Source: Cyanobium sp. WAJ14-Wanaka
GTDB taxonomy: Bacteria > Cyanobacteriota > Cyanobacteriia > PCC-6307 > Cyanobiaceae
Assembly: GCF_024345375.1 (NCBI RefSeq)
Contig: NZ_JAGQAZ010000002.1
Span: 558,001-622,000, forward strand
Length of the DNA: 64,000 bases
Reading direction: 5' to 3'
The notes below the pieces were generated by a model, which was not told the DNA's origin, ran no database searches, and saw only the letters and a list, made by a program, of their open reading frames with translations. A program made the position numbers and the translations under genes. This document shows, one piece after another, positions 37,593 to 45,411 of the stretch (position 1 is its first letter; every line of letters starts with the position of its first letter).

Positions 37593-37729
37593 TCGTCAAA
37601 GGGATCGGTCAGTTGCTTCGACGGAGGGCCAAAGGCCGTGTAGACGCCAAAGCCAGTCAGGGCAAGCAGTACGGCCAAAACGGCCATGGCTATGGAAAGG
37701 GCAGGTGAGCCAGTAGCGGCGGGGTCCAT
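37580..37729 (-). CDS. psbN: PsbN protein
   Basis: 49-aa single-span protein needed for photosystem II assembly and repair rather than a permanent subunit. The recognisable core is [18 protein letters not shown], followed by the acidic tail [11 protein letters not shown] is at 37727-37729 and TGA at 37580-37582. It lies opposite psbH, an arrangement known from cyanobacteria and plastids, and its 3' end overlaps the GH38 gene by 13 bases. Confidence 0.96.
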   Translation of the reverse strand: MDPAATGSPALSIAMAVLAVLLALTGFGVYTAFGPPSKQLTDPFDDHED

Positions 37730-37841
37730 GGGGCGTTTACCTGGCGAATTGCGTCACAAGTCTCGACAGCCCAACGCATCGGAGCCAGCGAGGCCCTTAC
37801 AGTAGCTAGAGCAATTCTTTGAGCGAGAGGACCTAGCAGCC

Positions 37842-38042
37842 ATGGCCCAACGGACCCGCCTCGGAAATCTGCTCCGCCCCCTAAATTCCGAGTACGGCAA
37901 GGTTGTGCCGGGTTGGGGCACCACCCCGGTGATGGGAATCTTTATGGTGCTTTTCCTAGTGTTTCTGCTGGTGATCCTGCAGCTGTACAACAAGTCGCTG
38001 CTGCTGGAAGGCATCAACGTGAACTGGAACGGCTTCGGCTGA
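37842..38042 (+). CDS. psbH: photosystem II protein H
   Basis: 66-aa single-span subunit of photosystem II. The N-terminal stretch [19 protein letters not shown], the span after TTPVMGIFM, and the ending INVNWNGFG are characteristic. It is divergent from psbN with a 112-base shared upstream region. tatA follows 22 bases later, so psbH probably leads a psbH-tatA-pth-DUF3146 unit. Confidence 0.96.
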   Translation: MAQRTRLGNLLRPLNSEYGKVVPGWGTTPVMGIFMVLFLVFLLVILQLYNKSLLLEGINVNWNGFG

Positions 38043-38064
38043 GCTCCAATCACCCCCCAGCTCC

Positions 38065-38310
38065 ATGAATTTTTTTGGCATCGGATTACCCGAAATGGCA
38101 GTTATTGCTGCCATTGGGTTGCTGGTGTTTGGACCGAAGCGCCTGCCTGAGCTGGGTAAGACCCTGGGCAAAACCCTGAAGGGATTTCAATCGGCCTCCT
38201 CGGAATTTGAGAAGGAGTTCCGTGGTGCCATGAATCCTGAAACTGAAGCCCCAGTTCAACTGCCCGTTCCTATGCCAGAGCCGGTTATCGAAGAGCCGCC
38301 CGCGGCCTGA
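38065..38310 (+). CDS. tatA: Sec-independent translocase component TatA/E
   Basis: 81-aa membrane protein of the twin-arginine export system, which carries folded proteins across cytoplasmic and thylakoid membranes. It has a short span (GLPEMAVIAAIGLLVFG) with the diagnostic FGPKRLPELGKTLG hinge, an amphipathic helix and a polar Pro/Glu-rich tail. Partners TatB/C are not in this window. It lies between psbH and pth, all in one direction. Confidence 0.94.
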   Translation: MNFFGIGLPEMAVIAAIGLLVFGPKRLPELGKTLGKTLKGFQSASSEFEKEFRGAMNPETEAPVQLPVPMPEPVIEEPPAA

Positions 38311-38315
38311 CGGGA

Positions 38316-38951
38316 GTGGCCTTGAATCCTGAGTCGCCAGCCCTGGCTTTACAGCTGGTTGTGGGCCTGGGTAATCCGGGCAGCAAATATGCCGGCACTC
38401 GCCACAACGTGGGCTTCATGGCCCTTGAGCAGTTGGCGGCAGCGGCAAAGGCTAGCTTTCGTAATCAGGCCAAGTTGCACGGCCTCCTGGCTGAAGTGGG
38501 CCAGGGAAATAGGCGCTTGAGGTTGTTGATGCCCCAGACCTACATGAACGAGAGCGGCCGCTCGATTCGTGCTGCCCTCGATTGGTTTGGCCTGAAGCCT
38601 GGGCAGTTGTTGGTGCTGGTCGACGACATAGACCTACCCCTGGGCAAATTGCGCCTGCGCGCCAGCGGTAGTGCAGGCGGTCACAACGGTTTACGCAGCA
38701 CGATCAGCCACCTGGGCACCCAGGATTTTCCCCGGCTACGCATTGGCATTGGGGCCCCTGCCCTCAACCCCATTGAGCGCAAAGAGCGCACCGTGGGCCA
38801 CGTGTTGGGCAGCTTTGCCTCAGGTGAACAGCCCCAACTCAAATCGGTGTTGGCCGAGGTTGAGAGTGGCATCGACTTAATTCTGCGCCTGGGGCTCGAG
38901 CGGGCTGGCAATCGTTTGAACAGTTTCAAGCCAGAAGAGGCCGCAACCTGA
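38316..38951 (+). CDS. pth: peptidyl-tRNA hydrolase
   Basis: Releases tRNA from prematurely dropped peptidyl-tRNA. The 211-aa product contains VGLGNPGSKYAGTRHNVGF with the catalytic His, MPQTYMNESG and GSAGGHNGLRS, in the order of bacterial Pth. GTG at 38316 begins a short N-terminal extension of about 14 residues before the conserved core; a TTG two codons further is an alternative. It starts 5 bases after tatA and ends 4 bases before the DUF3146-like gene. Confidence 0.96.
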   Translation: MALNPESPALALQLVVGLGNPGSKYAGTRHNVGFMALEQLAAAAKASFRNQAKLHGLLAEVGQGNRRLRLLMPQTYMNESGRSIRAALDWFGLKPGQLLVLVDDIDLPLGKLRLRASGSAGGHNGLRSTISHLGTQDFPRLRIGIGAPALNPIERKERTVGHVLGSFASGEQPQLKSVLAEVESGIDLILRLGLERAGNRLNSFKPEEAAT

Positions 38952-38955
38952 TTGC

Positions 38956-39213
38956 ATGGCTCGACTTCCTGCCACCACGGCGCAATTGAGGGTGCTTCAC
39001 CAGAGCTTTAGCCAACGGCTGTTGGAGGGTGAGGTGAGTGCGGGCGGTTTTAAGTGGACCTTTAGCTGGGCATTCGATCGGGGTCAATTAAGCGTGGAGC
39101 CCTCCCTGGGCCGGGCCCTGATCCAAGATGCCCTGCTCCGCTTTTTGCTGAAGGCTGACTACCAGCTGGAGCCTGGTGGTGACTACGTTTTTACGGTGCG
39201 GGCCAAGTTCTGA
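38956..39213 (+). CDS. DUF3146-like small protein
   Basis: Function unknown. The 85-aa protein is soluble. The pattern LPATTAQLRVLHQSF, GEVSAGGFKWTFSWAFDRG and the ending GGDYVFTVRAKF fit what I remember of the cyanobacterial DUF3146 family. It is the last gene of the psbH-tatA-pth run. Its stop lies inside the 3' end of the convergent RNase H-fold gene (23-base overlap). Confidence 0.7.
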   Translation: MARLPATTAQLRVLHQSFSQRLLEGEVSAGGFKWTFSWAFDRGQLSVEPSLGRALIQDALLRFLLKADYQLEPGGDYVFTVRAKF

Positions 39214-39643
39214 GCAGGGCGCTGTCCCGGCGCTTGAGTTCCCGTTTCAGGTGGCCTTCCACCAGTAGCTGGGCCGCTAGATCATCCAGGTCGCGGGGGG
39301 GGAGGCGCAGGCCCCTGGGCACTAGGCGCCTGAGGCCTTTGGGGGGGAACAGCTGCCAAAAGCGATGCCGGGCGGCCAGGGTGGTGCCGTATTCGTCCAC
39401 GAGATGGGTTTCTAAACCGAATGGGGCAATGGCATGAAGCCAGCCCCTACTGCCGGTGCCGTTGCCAATTACCAGGCTGGCTAGGCCTTCGCCCCGCCAA
39501 TGGCCCAGCCAGGCGAGGGCCGCGTCCGGTTCGAGAATGGCGGCCTGTTCGATCCAGCCGCCCTCCCGATCGGCAATGACGAGACCGCATTTGCTGCGGC
39601 CTGGGTCGATGCCGGCAATTAGGCAATTCGGCTTCCAGTTCAC
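39191..39643 (-). CDS. RuvC/YqgF-like RNase H-fold protein
   Basis: 150-aa protein with an RNase H-like fold. The N-terminal IAGIDPGRSKCGLVI contains the first catalytic acid, as in RuvC and YqgF resolvases. Later residues include VDEYGTT and DLDDLAAQLL, which could supply the other acids. It is distinct in length and order from YqgF proper, so it may be a cyanobacterial resolvase-like variant. Its start overlaps the DUF3084 gene by 4 bases, suggesting coupled translation. Confidence 0.78.
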   Translation of the reverse strand: MNWKPNCLIAGIDPGRSKCGLVIADREGGWIEQAAILEPDAALAWLGHWRGEGLASLVIGNGTGSRGWLHAIAPFGLETHLVDEYGTTLAARHRFWQLFPPKGLRRLVPRGLRLPPRDLDDLAAQLLVEGHLKRELKRRDSALLRTWPAP

Positions 39644-40836
39644 CGAAGGTTGCCCCGGGCGCCACCCTTCTGTAGATCGCCATCCCGATCCCAGCGCAGT
39701 TCCACCGCAATGGGATCGGGAGTGTCAGCACTTTGAACAGCGACCGCCGAAAGGGCAACGACAAGGCCCCTGGGTCGTTCGCTTAACTCCGAGCTCAGTT
39801 GCCGCACCGCGGCTGGATCCACCTGAAGGCCATCCGCCACCGTGCCCTGGCGCTGGGCTCGGGCATAGGCGGCAGCGAGCAGCAGATTTAGGCGTCTGTT
39901 GATCGCCTCGGGATTGCTGAGATCCCCTTCCAGGATGGTGCTGGCAAGCACTTCACCGGCCTTGATCACGGGTCGGTTTGGCCGGAGGTCGGGGAAGGCC
40001 AGCACCTGCCTTTCCCCGCGCAACACATTGGCTGCCGAAATCAGGCTCACTACCCAGCTGCCTGGTTTGGCAAGCATTTCTTCGAGTTTGGCAATGTCGC
40101 TACGGGGCACCAGCAGAATTTGCCGATCAGCGTTCTGGCCCGGCAGCACCCTGCGAAAGGCATTGAGGTTGGCCTGCTGCAACAGGGCCGTAACCACGGA
40201 TTTTGCCTGGCTTGGCTGCTCCAGCTTCACCTTGGCGCTGGCCAGGATTTGACCGCTGCTGATCACCACATCGCCGCGGCGGAAGGCAATCAGGTTTGTC
40301 TCCAGATCCTTGAGCTCTTTTGTGCCGGCGGCAATTTGGCTGCGCACCTGGGCCAAATCCCTTTCGTTGCTGCGGATTTCGGCATCCCGCACCTGTAGGT
40401 CGCGGCCCAAGCGGCTGCGTTCCGCCTCCAGTTGCCGGCGCTGGGCCAGCAGCGGTGCCAGGCTCCTACGCAGGGTCACCAGCCTGGCTTCCGATTGGTT
40501 TAGTTGGCCCTGGAAGCGGGCCTGCTCCTTTTCTGCCTGCTTCCGCTTGGCTTCGCTCGTGGCCAGGTTGCTGCGGCTGGTTTGCAGGCGAGTTTCCAGC
40601 TTGTCGAGCTCAAAAAGCCCCACCCGCAGCCGTTCACTCACCAAAAGCATTAAGCCCAAAGACACGGCACTGATCACGCTGCCGGTGAGCACGGTGATCA
40701 ACACGGCCGTGCGTCGGGGCCGCATCTGAAACAGGCTTAAACGGGCCTTGCCCACCCGGCTGCCCAGGCGATCACCAAGGGTCGAGAGCACGCCCCCAAG
40801 CACGAGCAGCGCCAGGATCAGAAGCCAGCCCGACAC
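39640..40836 (-). CDS. DUF3084 coiled-coil membrane-anchored protein
   Basis: Function unknown. The 398-aa product has two N-terminal hydrophobic spans (about residues 3-18 and 49-66), then a long coiled coil (about 75-180, rich in Leu, Arg, Glu and Gln heptads), followed by a globular domain with ISAANVLRGERQVLAFPDLR. This arrangement matches the cyanobacterial DUF3084 family. Its 3' end overlaps the RuvC-like gene, so the pair may work together, though no mechanism is known. ntcA lies upstream on the same strand, 41 bases away. Confidence 0.82.
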   Translation of the reverse strand: MSGWLLILALLVLGGVLSTLGDRLGSRVGKARLSLFQMRPRRTAVLITVLTGSVISAVSLGLMLLVSERLRVGLFELDKLETRLQTSRSNLATSEAKRKQAEKEQARFQGQLNQSEARLVTLRRSLAPLLAQRRQLEAERSRLGRDLQVRDAEIRSNERDLAQVRSQIAAGTKELKDLETNLIAFRRGDVVISSGQILASAKVKLEQPSQAKSVVTALLQQANLNAFRRVLPGQNADRQILLVPRSDIAKLEEMLAKPGSWVVSLISAANVLRGERQVLAFPDLRPNRPVIKAGEVLASTILEGDLSNPEAINRRLNLLLAAAYARAQRQGTVADGLQVDPAAVRQLSSELSERPRGLVVALSAVAVQSADTPDPIAVELRWDRDGDLQKGGARGNLR

Positions 40837-40877
40837 AGGTTTCAGCAGGGGGTACCAGTATCCCCCGGCGAAAGGCT

Positions 40878-41618
40878 TTAGCTAAAGCGCTTGGCCAGGG
40901 CGATCGGATCAAACACGGTGATTTTTTTGCGATCGATCTGCACCAGCCCTTCGTTGCGTAGGTCGCCCAGCAGGCGGGTGATTGTTACCCGGGTGGAGCC
41001 AATGGCCTCGGCGATCGCCTGGTGTGAGAGGCGCAGATCAATGGTGATCCCCTCGTTGCCAGGCACCCCAAAATCCCGGCAGAGAACTAGCAGAAAGCTC
41101 ACCAGCCGCGAAGACATATCGCGGTGGGTGAGGGTTTCTATCATCGTTTCGGTCTGCAGAATCCTCGAAGAAAGGCCCTGCAGCAGGAGCAGTCCGACGC
41201 TGGCGTCCTGTTCGATGGCCCGCCTTACGGAGGTGGCCGGCGCCGTAACCATCTCCACCCTGGTGAAGGCAATCGCGTGATAAAACCTGTCTGAACGCTG
41301 GCCCGTCAGCAGCGACAAGACCCCGAAAAGGCTGTTTTCGCGGAGTAGGGCCACCGTGATTTCCTCTCCGGATTCGTAGACCCGTGAGAGGCGGACAGCG
41401 CCGCGGCGCAATAGGTAGACCCGTTCTGCGGGGTCTCCGGGAAAGAAGATGGTTTTCCCCCGTTCAACCGTTTCAACGCTGCTACCAGAAAGGGAGCGGA
41501 TTACCTCCAGCAGGGTTGCGGAGCCCTGGCTCGCCACACCGACCCCCGCCACGCTGCCGGGGGAGCCGGTTGACGGTGTGTTGGCCGTACGGCTGAATCC
41601 GTGGATCACGCCAACCAT
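40878..41618 (-). CDS. ntcA: global nitrogen regulator NtcA
   Basis: CRP-family transcription factor that senses 2-oxoglutarate and controls ammonium, nitrate and glutamine-synthetase genes. From ATG 41618 the product is 246 aa: a variable N-terminal tail of about 34 residues, the cyclic-nucleotide-like domain ([20 protein letters not shown], given in part as [14 protein letters not shown]), the dimerisation helix, and a helix-turn-helix at about 198-226 ([20 protein letters not shown]). The frame stays open upstream, but the family starts near this ATG. A possible NtcA site is described separately. Confidence 0.96.
   Translation of the reverse strand: MVGVIHGFSRTANTPSTGSPGSVAGVGVASQGSATLLEVIRSLSGSSVETVERGKTIFFPGDPAERVYLLRRGAVRLSRVYESGEEITVALLRENSLFGVLSLLTGQRSDRFYHAIAFTRVEMVTAPATSVRRAIEQDASVGLLLLQGLSSRILQTETMIETLTHRDMSSRLVSFLLVLCRDFGVPGNEGITIDLRLSHQAIAEAIGSTRVTITRLLGDLRNEGLVQIDRKKITVFDPIALAKRFS
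41010..41019. repeat. HIP1 palindrome (GGCGATCGCC), inside ntcA
   Basis: This decamer is the full form of the highly iterated palindrome that is over-represented in many cyanobacterial genomes. Octamer copies GCGATCGC are also seen at 15009-15016, 43486-43493, 49214-49221, 54130-54137 and 63431-63438. The list is not exhaustive. Most copies are inside genes, and their role is not known. Confidence 0.7.
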
Positions 41619-41666
41619 CGGGATGGACAGATGGCAGGAACCTAGGTACCACCGCTGCCTCAACAT

Positions 41667-41680
41667 GTAGCAACCCGCAC
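41667..41680 (-). promoter_or_regulatory. possible NtcA-binding site upstream of ntcA
   Basis: The minus strand reads GTG, 8 bases, then TAC, one mismatch from the NtcA consensus GTA-N8-TAC. It lies 49-62 bases upstream of the ntcA start. NtcA commonly controls its own gene, which makes the site plausible. A one-mismatch site of this size can also arise by chance. Confidence 0.35.
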
Positions 41681-41840
41681 CTTTTTGGCGCCCCATGCCC
41701 TGGCGCGGCACCAGTAGTACGGATGCTTCCACTATCGGTAGTGTCCTTTCCTTGTAAAAGGCCCCTACGCCGCTACATTCAGATTCTGCGGCATTCGCCC
41801 CTAGGGCTGGCTGCGTTCCTAAAGCCAGATCTCCGGGGAG

Positions 41841-42443
41841 TTGATGACCGCCAGCCTGTCTGCTGCCAACCCAAACCACCAGCGCCCGCAGCGGTTGGAG
41901 TTGGTGGCCGGTGGCATCCAGGCCCATGCCCCCAGGCCCTTACGCATTGCCGAGCAGTCGGAAGGTCTGCTTCAGATCCATACGGCCCCTTTCCGGGGCA
42001 GCTTTGGCTCCGTTCTCAGCCAGGCCCTACGCGCTGCTGGTCTTGGTAGCCGGGTGCTGGTTTCCCAGCTGCTCAAGGGCGGGGTGGAGCAGGGGTTGGC
42101 CAACAGTGTTTGGCTATGTGGCCGCCTGCAGTGGCTGCGCCCTGCGGTGCCAGCTTGTTTGGCCGAAACTGCGCAAGCTGAATTTGCAGATGGCGGCGCC
42201 TTGGCCGCCGTGCAGGAGGTTTGGGCCTTCAGCCGCGAGCAGCTGATCAGTGGGGCGGTGGACCTAATGGTGCTCGATGAACTTGGCTTGGCGATGGAGC
42301 TGGGCTACCTCCAGCCGGCCGAGGTGCTAGATGCGCTTGAGCGCCGTCCAGCCCACCTGGATGTCATCCTTACTGGCCCTGCCATGGGCCCTGCCCTGAT
42401 GGCCCTGGCTGATCAAGTTACCGAGCTGCGTCGCGGCTTTTAG
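41841..42443 (+). CDS. CobO-like cobalamin adenosyltransferase homolog with degraded P-loop
   Basis: 200-aa protein resembling corrinoid adenosyltransferase CobO/BtuR. The region [22 protein letters not shown] aligns with the usual helix and beta strand after the P-loop, given here as [19 protein letters not shown], and [18 protein letters not shown] (residues 140-157) matches the Walker-B-like block. The nucleotide loop itself is altered to [12 protein letters not shown] (about 49-60) with no GKGKTT. It could still bind nucleotide, or may have a changed role. It is divergent from ntcA and 15 bases upstream of dcd. Confidence 0.75.
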   Translation: MMTASLSAANPNHQRPQRLELVAGGIQAHAPRPLRIAEQSEGLLQIHTAPFRGSFGSVLSQALRAAGLGSRVLVSQLLKGGVEQGLANSVWLCGRLQWLRPAVPACLAETAQAEFADGGALAAVQEVWAFSREQLISGAVDLMVLDELGLAMELGYLQPAEVLDALERRPAHLDVILTGPAMGPALMALADQVTELRRGF

Positions 42444-42458
42444 GTTCTCTCTCCCGTC

Positions 42459-43052
42459 ATGCTGAAAAACGACCTTTGGATCAAGGAGCAGGCCGCAGAG
42501 GGCATGCTCGAGCCATTTCAATCCAGCCTTGTTAGGCATCTCGATCCAGAGAATGGTGCCTCGCCTGTACTGAGCTTTGGCTGCTCTTCCTATGGCTACG
42601 ACCTGCGCCTTTCGCCCAAGGAGTTTTTGATCTTCCGCCATGTGCCGGGCACGATCATGAATCCGAAGCGCTTCAATCCCGCCAACCTCGAACCAGCAGC
42701 CCTCGCCGAAGACGCCGACGGGTCCTACTTCATTTTGCCTGCCCACTCCTATGGCCTAGGTGTGGCGCTAGAAAAGATGAAGGTGCCAGCCAATATCACC
42801 GTGATCTGCCTCGGCAAAAGCACCTATGCCCGCCTTGGCATCATTGTCAATACCACCCCAGCTGAAGCCAGTTGGGAGGGCCATCTCACCTTGGAGTTCA
42901 GTAACTCTTCGGGGGCAGATTGCCGCATTTATGCCAACGAAGGCATTTGCCAATTGCTCTTTTTTGAGGGAGATCCCTGCGAGACCACCTATCAGGATCG
43001 GGCTGGTAAATATCAACATCAGCCAGAGCGGGTGACCCTGGCCAAAGTTTGA
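42459..43052 (+). CDS. dcd: dCTP deaminase
   Basis: Deaminates dCTP to dUTP, feeding dUMP to thymidylate synthase. The 197-aa product has SSYGYDLRLSPKEF, LGKSTYARLGI and TPAEASWEGHLTLEFSN, conserved in Dcd. Length is normal. It is downstream of the CobO-like gene and convergent with thyX, the next step of the thymidylate route (22-base gap). Confidence 0.93.
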   Translation: MLKNDLWIKEQAAEGMLEPFQSSLVRHLDPENGASPVLSFGCSSYGYDLRLSPKEFLIFRHVPGTIMNPKRFNPANLEPAALAEDADGSYFILPAHSYGLGVALEKMKVPANITVICLGKSTYARLGIIVNTTPAEASWEGHLTLEFSNSSGADCRIYANEGICQLLFFEGDPCETTYQDRAGKYQHQPERVTLAKV

Positions 43053-43074
43053 GTACCGGGAGCTCTAGGGACCC

Positions 43075-43800
43075 CTAGGGCGCTAGGCGGGCTTTGTGGA
43101 GCCGGCTCTTCTCATACCACTCTGCAAACTGGGGTGTCCAGGTTTGCAGGTGGGGCCACATCAGGTCGCAGAGTTCGCGAATTTCCTGCTGGGCATCGAG
43201 CTTAGCCCGCAGATCTAAAAAGTGAAGAAAGGCCCGCAGGGTGAAGCTCACCACAAAGTGTTGGCGATAGTCGAAGGGCAGGATGCCGCGGGCATGCTCC
43301 TCCGCAAAACCTGCCGCCAGTAGATCCCTGTAGCGCTCAGCGGCCTGCTGACAAAGCCCCAGGTCGATGGCCCTTTGCTCGCCTGTGTAGGCGTATTTTT
43401 TACCTTGCCGGTCGCTGTAATTACCCTCTGGGCGTAGGTAGAAAACCTCCTCCAGCTCCAGCTCCCCTGCTGCGGCTTTACAGATGCGATCGCCGGTATA
43501 ACGCATCGACTGCACATCGAAGCTCACCCCCACCCGGTGGGTGCGGGCCTGTTGCATCACCGAATGGGGAAACCAGCCCACATTCAGCACAATTTGGGCA
43601 TGCTCCAGGGGGCCGTAGTGGCCCCTCTCCCCAGACAGCAAACGCTTTACACAAATCTCCCCAGCCTTAGCTTCTTCGGGCCAGTTGGCCGAATCGCCTG
43701 CCACAAAGCCCTCGCTGTAGTCCTGGTGCATGCCGGCATAGACGCACTGCTGGGGATTTGGGGTGGCAGCAATAAGGGCCACCCGGAAACGGGGATCCAT
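43075..43800 (-). CDS. thyX: FAD-dependent thymidylate synthase
   Basis: Flavin-dependent enzyme that methylates dUMP to dTMP with methylenetetrahydrofolate and NADPH. The 241-aa product carries the family signature as QQARTHRVGVSFDVQSMRY (about 90-108), a variant of the RHR-x7-S motif, and LPFDYRQHFVVSFTLRAF given here as PFDYRQHFVVS. Use of ThyX instead of ThyA is usual in picocyanobacteria. It is convergent with dcd. Confidence 0.94.
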   Translation of the reverse strand: MDPRFRVALIAATPNPQQCVYAGMHQDYSEGFVAGDSANWPEEAKAGEICVKRLLSGERGHYGPLEHAQIVLNVGWFPHSVMQQARTHRVGVSFDVQSMRYTGDRICKAAAGELELEEVFYLRPEGNYSDRQGKKYAYTGEQRAIDLGLCQQAAERYRDLLAAGFAEEHARGILPFDYRQHFVVSFTLRAFLHFLDLRAKLDAQQEIRELCDLMWPHLQTWTPQFAEWYEKSRLHKARLAP

Positions 43801-43840
43801 GGGGGGTTGGGTTGGCGGATATCAGAGATGGTTGGCCGGA

Positions 43841-44419
43841 TTAGCCGTGGCTGCGGGGGCCGGCCTGGCTTGGGGATGTAACCCCTTTGGCTTGATTCTG
43901 CTCGGCGGCGTCAAGCGTGCTTATGGCACCCATCCCGGCGAACTTGGGCAGGGGTTCCTTGGCGATTAGGGCCTGGGCCATGGCCTGCAGTTCTGCGCCG
44001 CTGCGGGCGCCGATTGAGCGGCCAATGTCGACGCCTTGGTCGTTGAACAATTCCAGCTGGGGGATGCCATTGACGCCATAGCGATCCATCTGTGGTTGCC
44101 AGCGGGGGTTATCGACATTGAGCAGCACCACATTGAGCTCTCCCCGGTGTTGGGACTCCATCGTCTCCATCGCCGGTGCCATCGATTTGCAGGCCTCGCA
44201 CCAGTCGGCGTAGAACTCCACCATGCTTGGTTTGCCATTGGCGAGGGCGACCTGGAGGTCTGGGGATTGGCGAGCCATGCGCTCGAGGGGCGCCTCGGGA
44301 TGGAGGCCACCGCGGAACCAGAGCACGGCCCCGGCCAAAACAACCGCTAAAAGCAGCAGCAGCAAGCTTTCCTTGAGGCCGCGCTGCTCGCTAGGACCCG
44401 GATCCGGAGTTTCGATCAT
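43841..44419 (-). CDS. txlA: membrane-anchored thioredoxin-like protein (TxlA/HCF164 type)
   Basis: Thiol oxidoreductase predicted to be anchored in the thylakoid or cytoplasmic membrane with its active site on the lumen or periplasm side. The 192-aa product has an N-terminal span (about 18-35) and a thioredoxin domain with FYADWCEACKSMAP (CEAC, Cys74 and Cys77) and the cis-proline context NGIPQLELF. HCF164 in plants aids cytochrome b6f assembly; the same role here is inferred. The frame extends upstream, but ATG 44419 gives the expected N-terminus. It diverges from the NIL-ferredoxin gene by 75 bases. Confidence 0.85.
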   Translation of the reverse strand: MIETPDPGPSEQRGLKESLLLLLLAVVLAGAVLWFRGGLHPEAPLERMARQSPDLQVALANGKPSMVEFYADWCEACKSMAPAMETMESQHRGELNVVLLNVDNPRWQPQMDRYGVNGIPQLELFNDQGVDIGRSIGARSGAELQAMAQALIAKEPLPKFAGMGAISTLDAAEQNQAKGVTSPSQAGPRSHG

Positions 44420-44494
44420 GGGGGCACTTTGCCAGTGCTTGCTAGCTTTTTGCAGGACGCCACAGCTGAGCGGCCCCATAGCTGAGCGGCCCCG

Positions 44495-44926
44495 ATGAAA
44501 CGGCGTCTAACCCTGCATTTCCCCCGGGAGGCTGTTCACCAGCCAATCACCTACCGGCTGGCGGTCGATTTTGATGTGGCCGCCAAAATCCTGCGGGCCC
44601 AAATCGCTCCAAACCAGAGCGGCACGATGGTGGTCGAACTCTCAGGCGACATCGATGAGCTCGCCGCAGCGGAACATTGGCTCGAGGGCCAGGGTCTGGG
44701 CATAAACCGCGCCCCAGGACAGATTCAGGTCGACCCGGCACGCTGCGTCGACTGCGGCATTTGCTCGAGCGTGTGCCCCAGTGGGGCCTTGGGTTTTGGC
44801 GCGCCGTCTTGGCAGTTGCACTTTGATGCGCAACGCTGCCTGGTGTGTGAGCAGTGCATCCCCAGCTGCCCACTGGACGCGATTGCCCTAGTGCTTGACC
44901 AGCCAACTGTCATGAAAAAACTGTGA
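44495..44926 (+). CDS. NIL-domain protein with two 4Fe-4S ferredoxin motifs
   Basis: 143-aa protein. Residues 1-75 form a NIL domain (ferredoxin-like fold often linked to methionine or ligand binding). Residues 80-130 hold two clusters: Cys84-x2-Cys87-x2-Cys90-x3-Cys94-Pro and Cys115-x2-Cys118-x2-Cys121-x3-Cys125-Pro. Such NIL-ferredoxins are known in methanogens and phototrophs; related proteins are proposed in sulfur insertion, such as homocysteine synthesis. Function here is not established. The stop overlaps the start of the 4-TM gene by 4 bases. Confidence 0.85.
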   Translation: MKRRLTLHFPREAVHQPITYRLAVDFDVAAKILRAQIAPNQSGTMVVELSGDIDELAAAEHWLEGQGLGINRAPGQIQVDPARCVDCGICSSVCPSGALGFGAPSWQLHFDAQRCLVCEQCIPSCPLDAIALVLDQPTVMKKL

Positions 44927-45411
44927 AAGCCGCCTTGCGCCTACTGCTGCTGCCCCTGCGGGCGCCGATGCTGTTGGTGTTGGTGGCCATTGCGGTCTAT
45001 GAGGGGCTCAGCTGGGGCCACCCCCCTGGGATCAACGTCGATTCACTTCAGTGGCCAAGTCTGTTTTGGTCCCTCGATTGCCTGCATGCGGTGGTGGTGG
45101 TGGTGATTTGCACCATGCCCGATTTGCTGTTGCAACGGGTTTCCAGCCTGATGGCGGCCAGCCGAGTGATCAGTTTGGTGATCACCCTTTTGATCGTGAC
45201 CATTGGCGGGCTCTACATGCTGCATTTGCAGGTGCTTAGCCACGTGCTGATCCTGGCTTCTGGGGTGCTGCTGGCCCGGGTTGATTTGGCCCGGATTCGG
45301 GTGGTGCCCCCGCCAGCGCTGCTAACCGCAGCCCTCACCCTGCTGGTGTTGCTTGGGGCGACCGCAGGCCACTTCATTTCCAGCCAAGATCCCGGCTTAA
45401 CAATCGGCTAA
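44923..45411 (+). CDS. membrane protein with four predicted spans, unknown
   Basis: I do not recognise a named family. The 162-aa product has hydrophobic segments at about residues 8-28, 47-64, 83-105 and 130-150, with short loops and no obvious cofactor motif. The start is GTG, overlapping the NIL-ferredoxin gene by 4 bases, so the two are almost surely co-translated. It overlaps the convergent lytic transglycosylase by 15 bases. Confidence 0.72.
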   Translation: MKAALRLLLLPLRAPMLLVLVAIAVYEGLSWGHPPGINVDSLQWPSLFWSLDCLHAVVVVVICTMPDLLLQRVSSLMAASRVISLVITLLIVTIGGLYMLHLQVLSHVLILASGVLLARVDLARIRVVPPPALLTAALTLLVLLGATAGHFISSQDPGLTIG

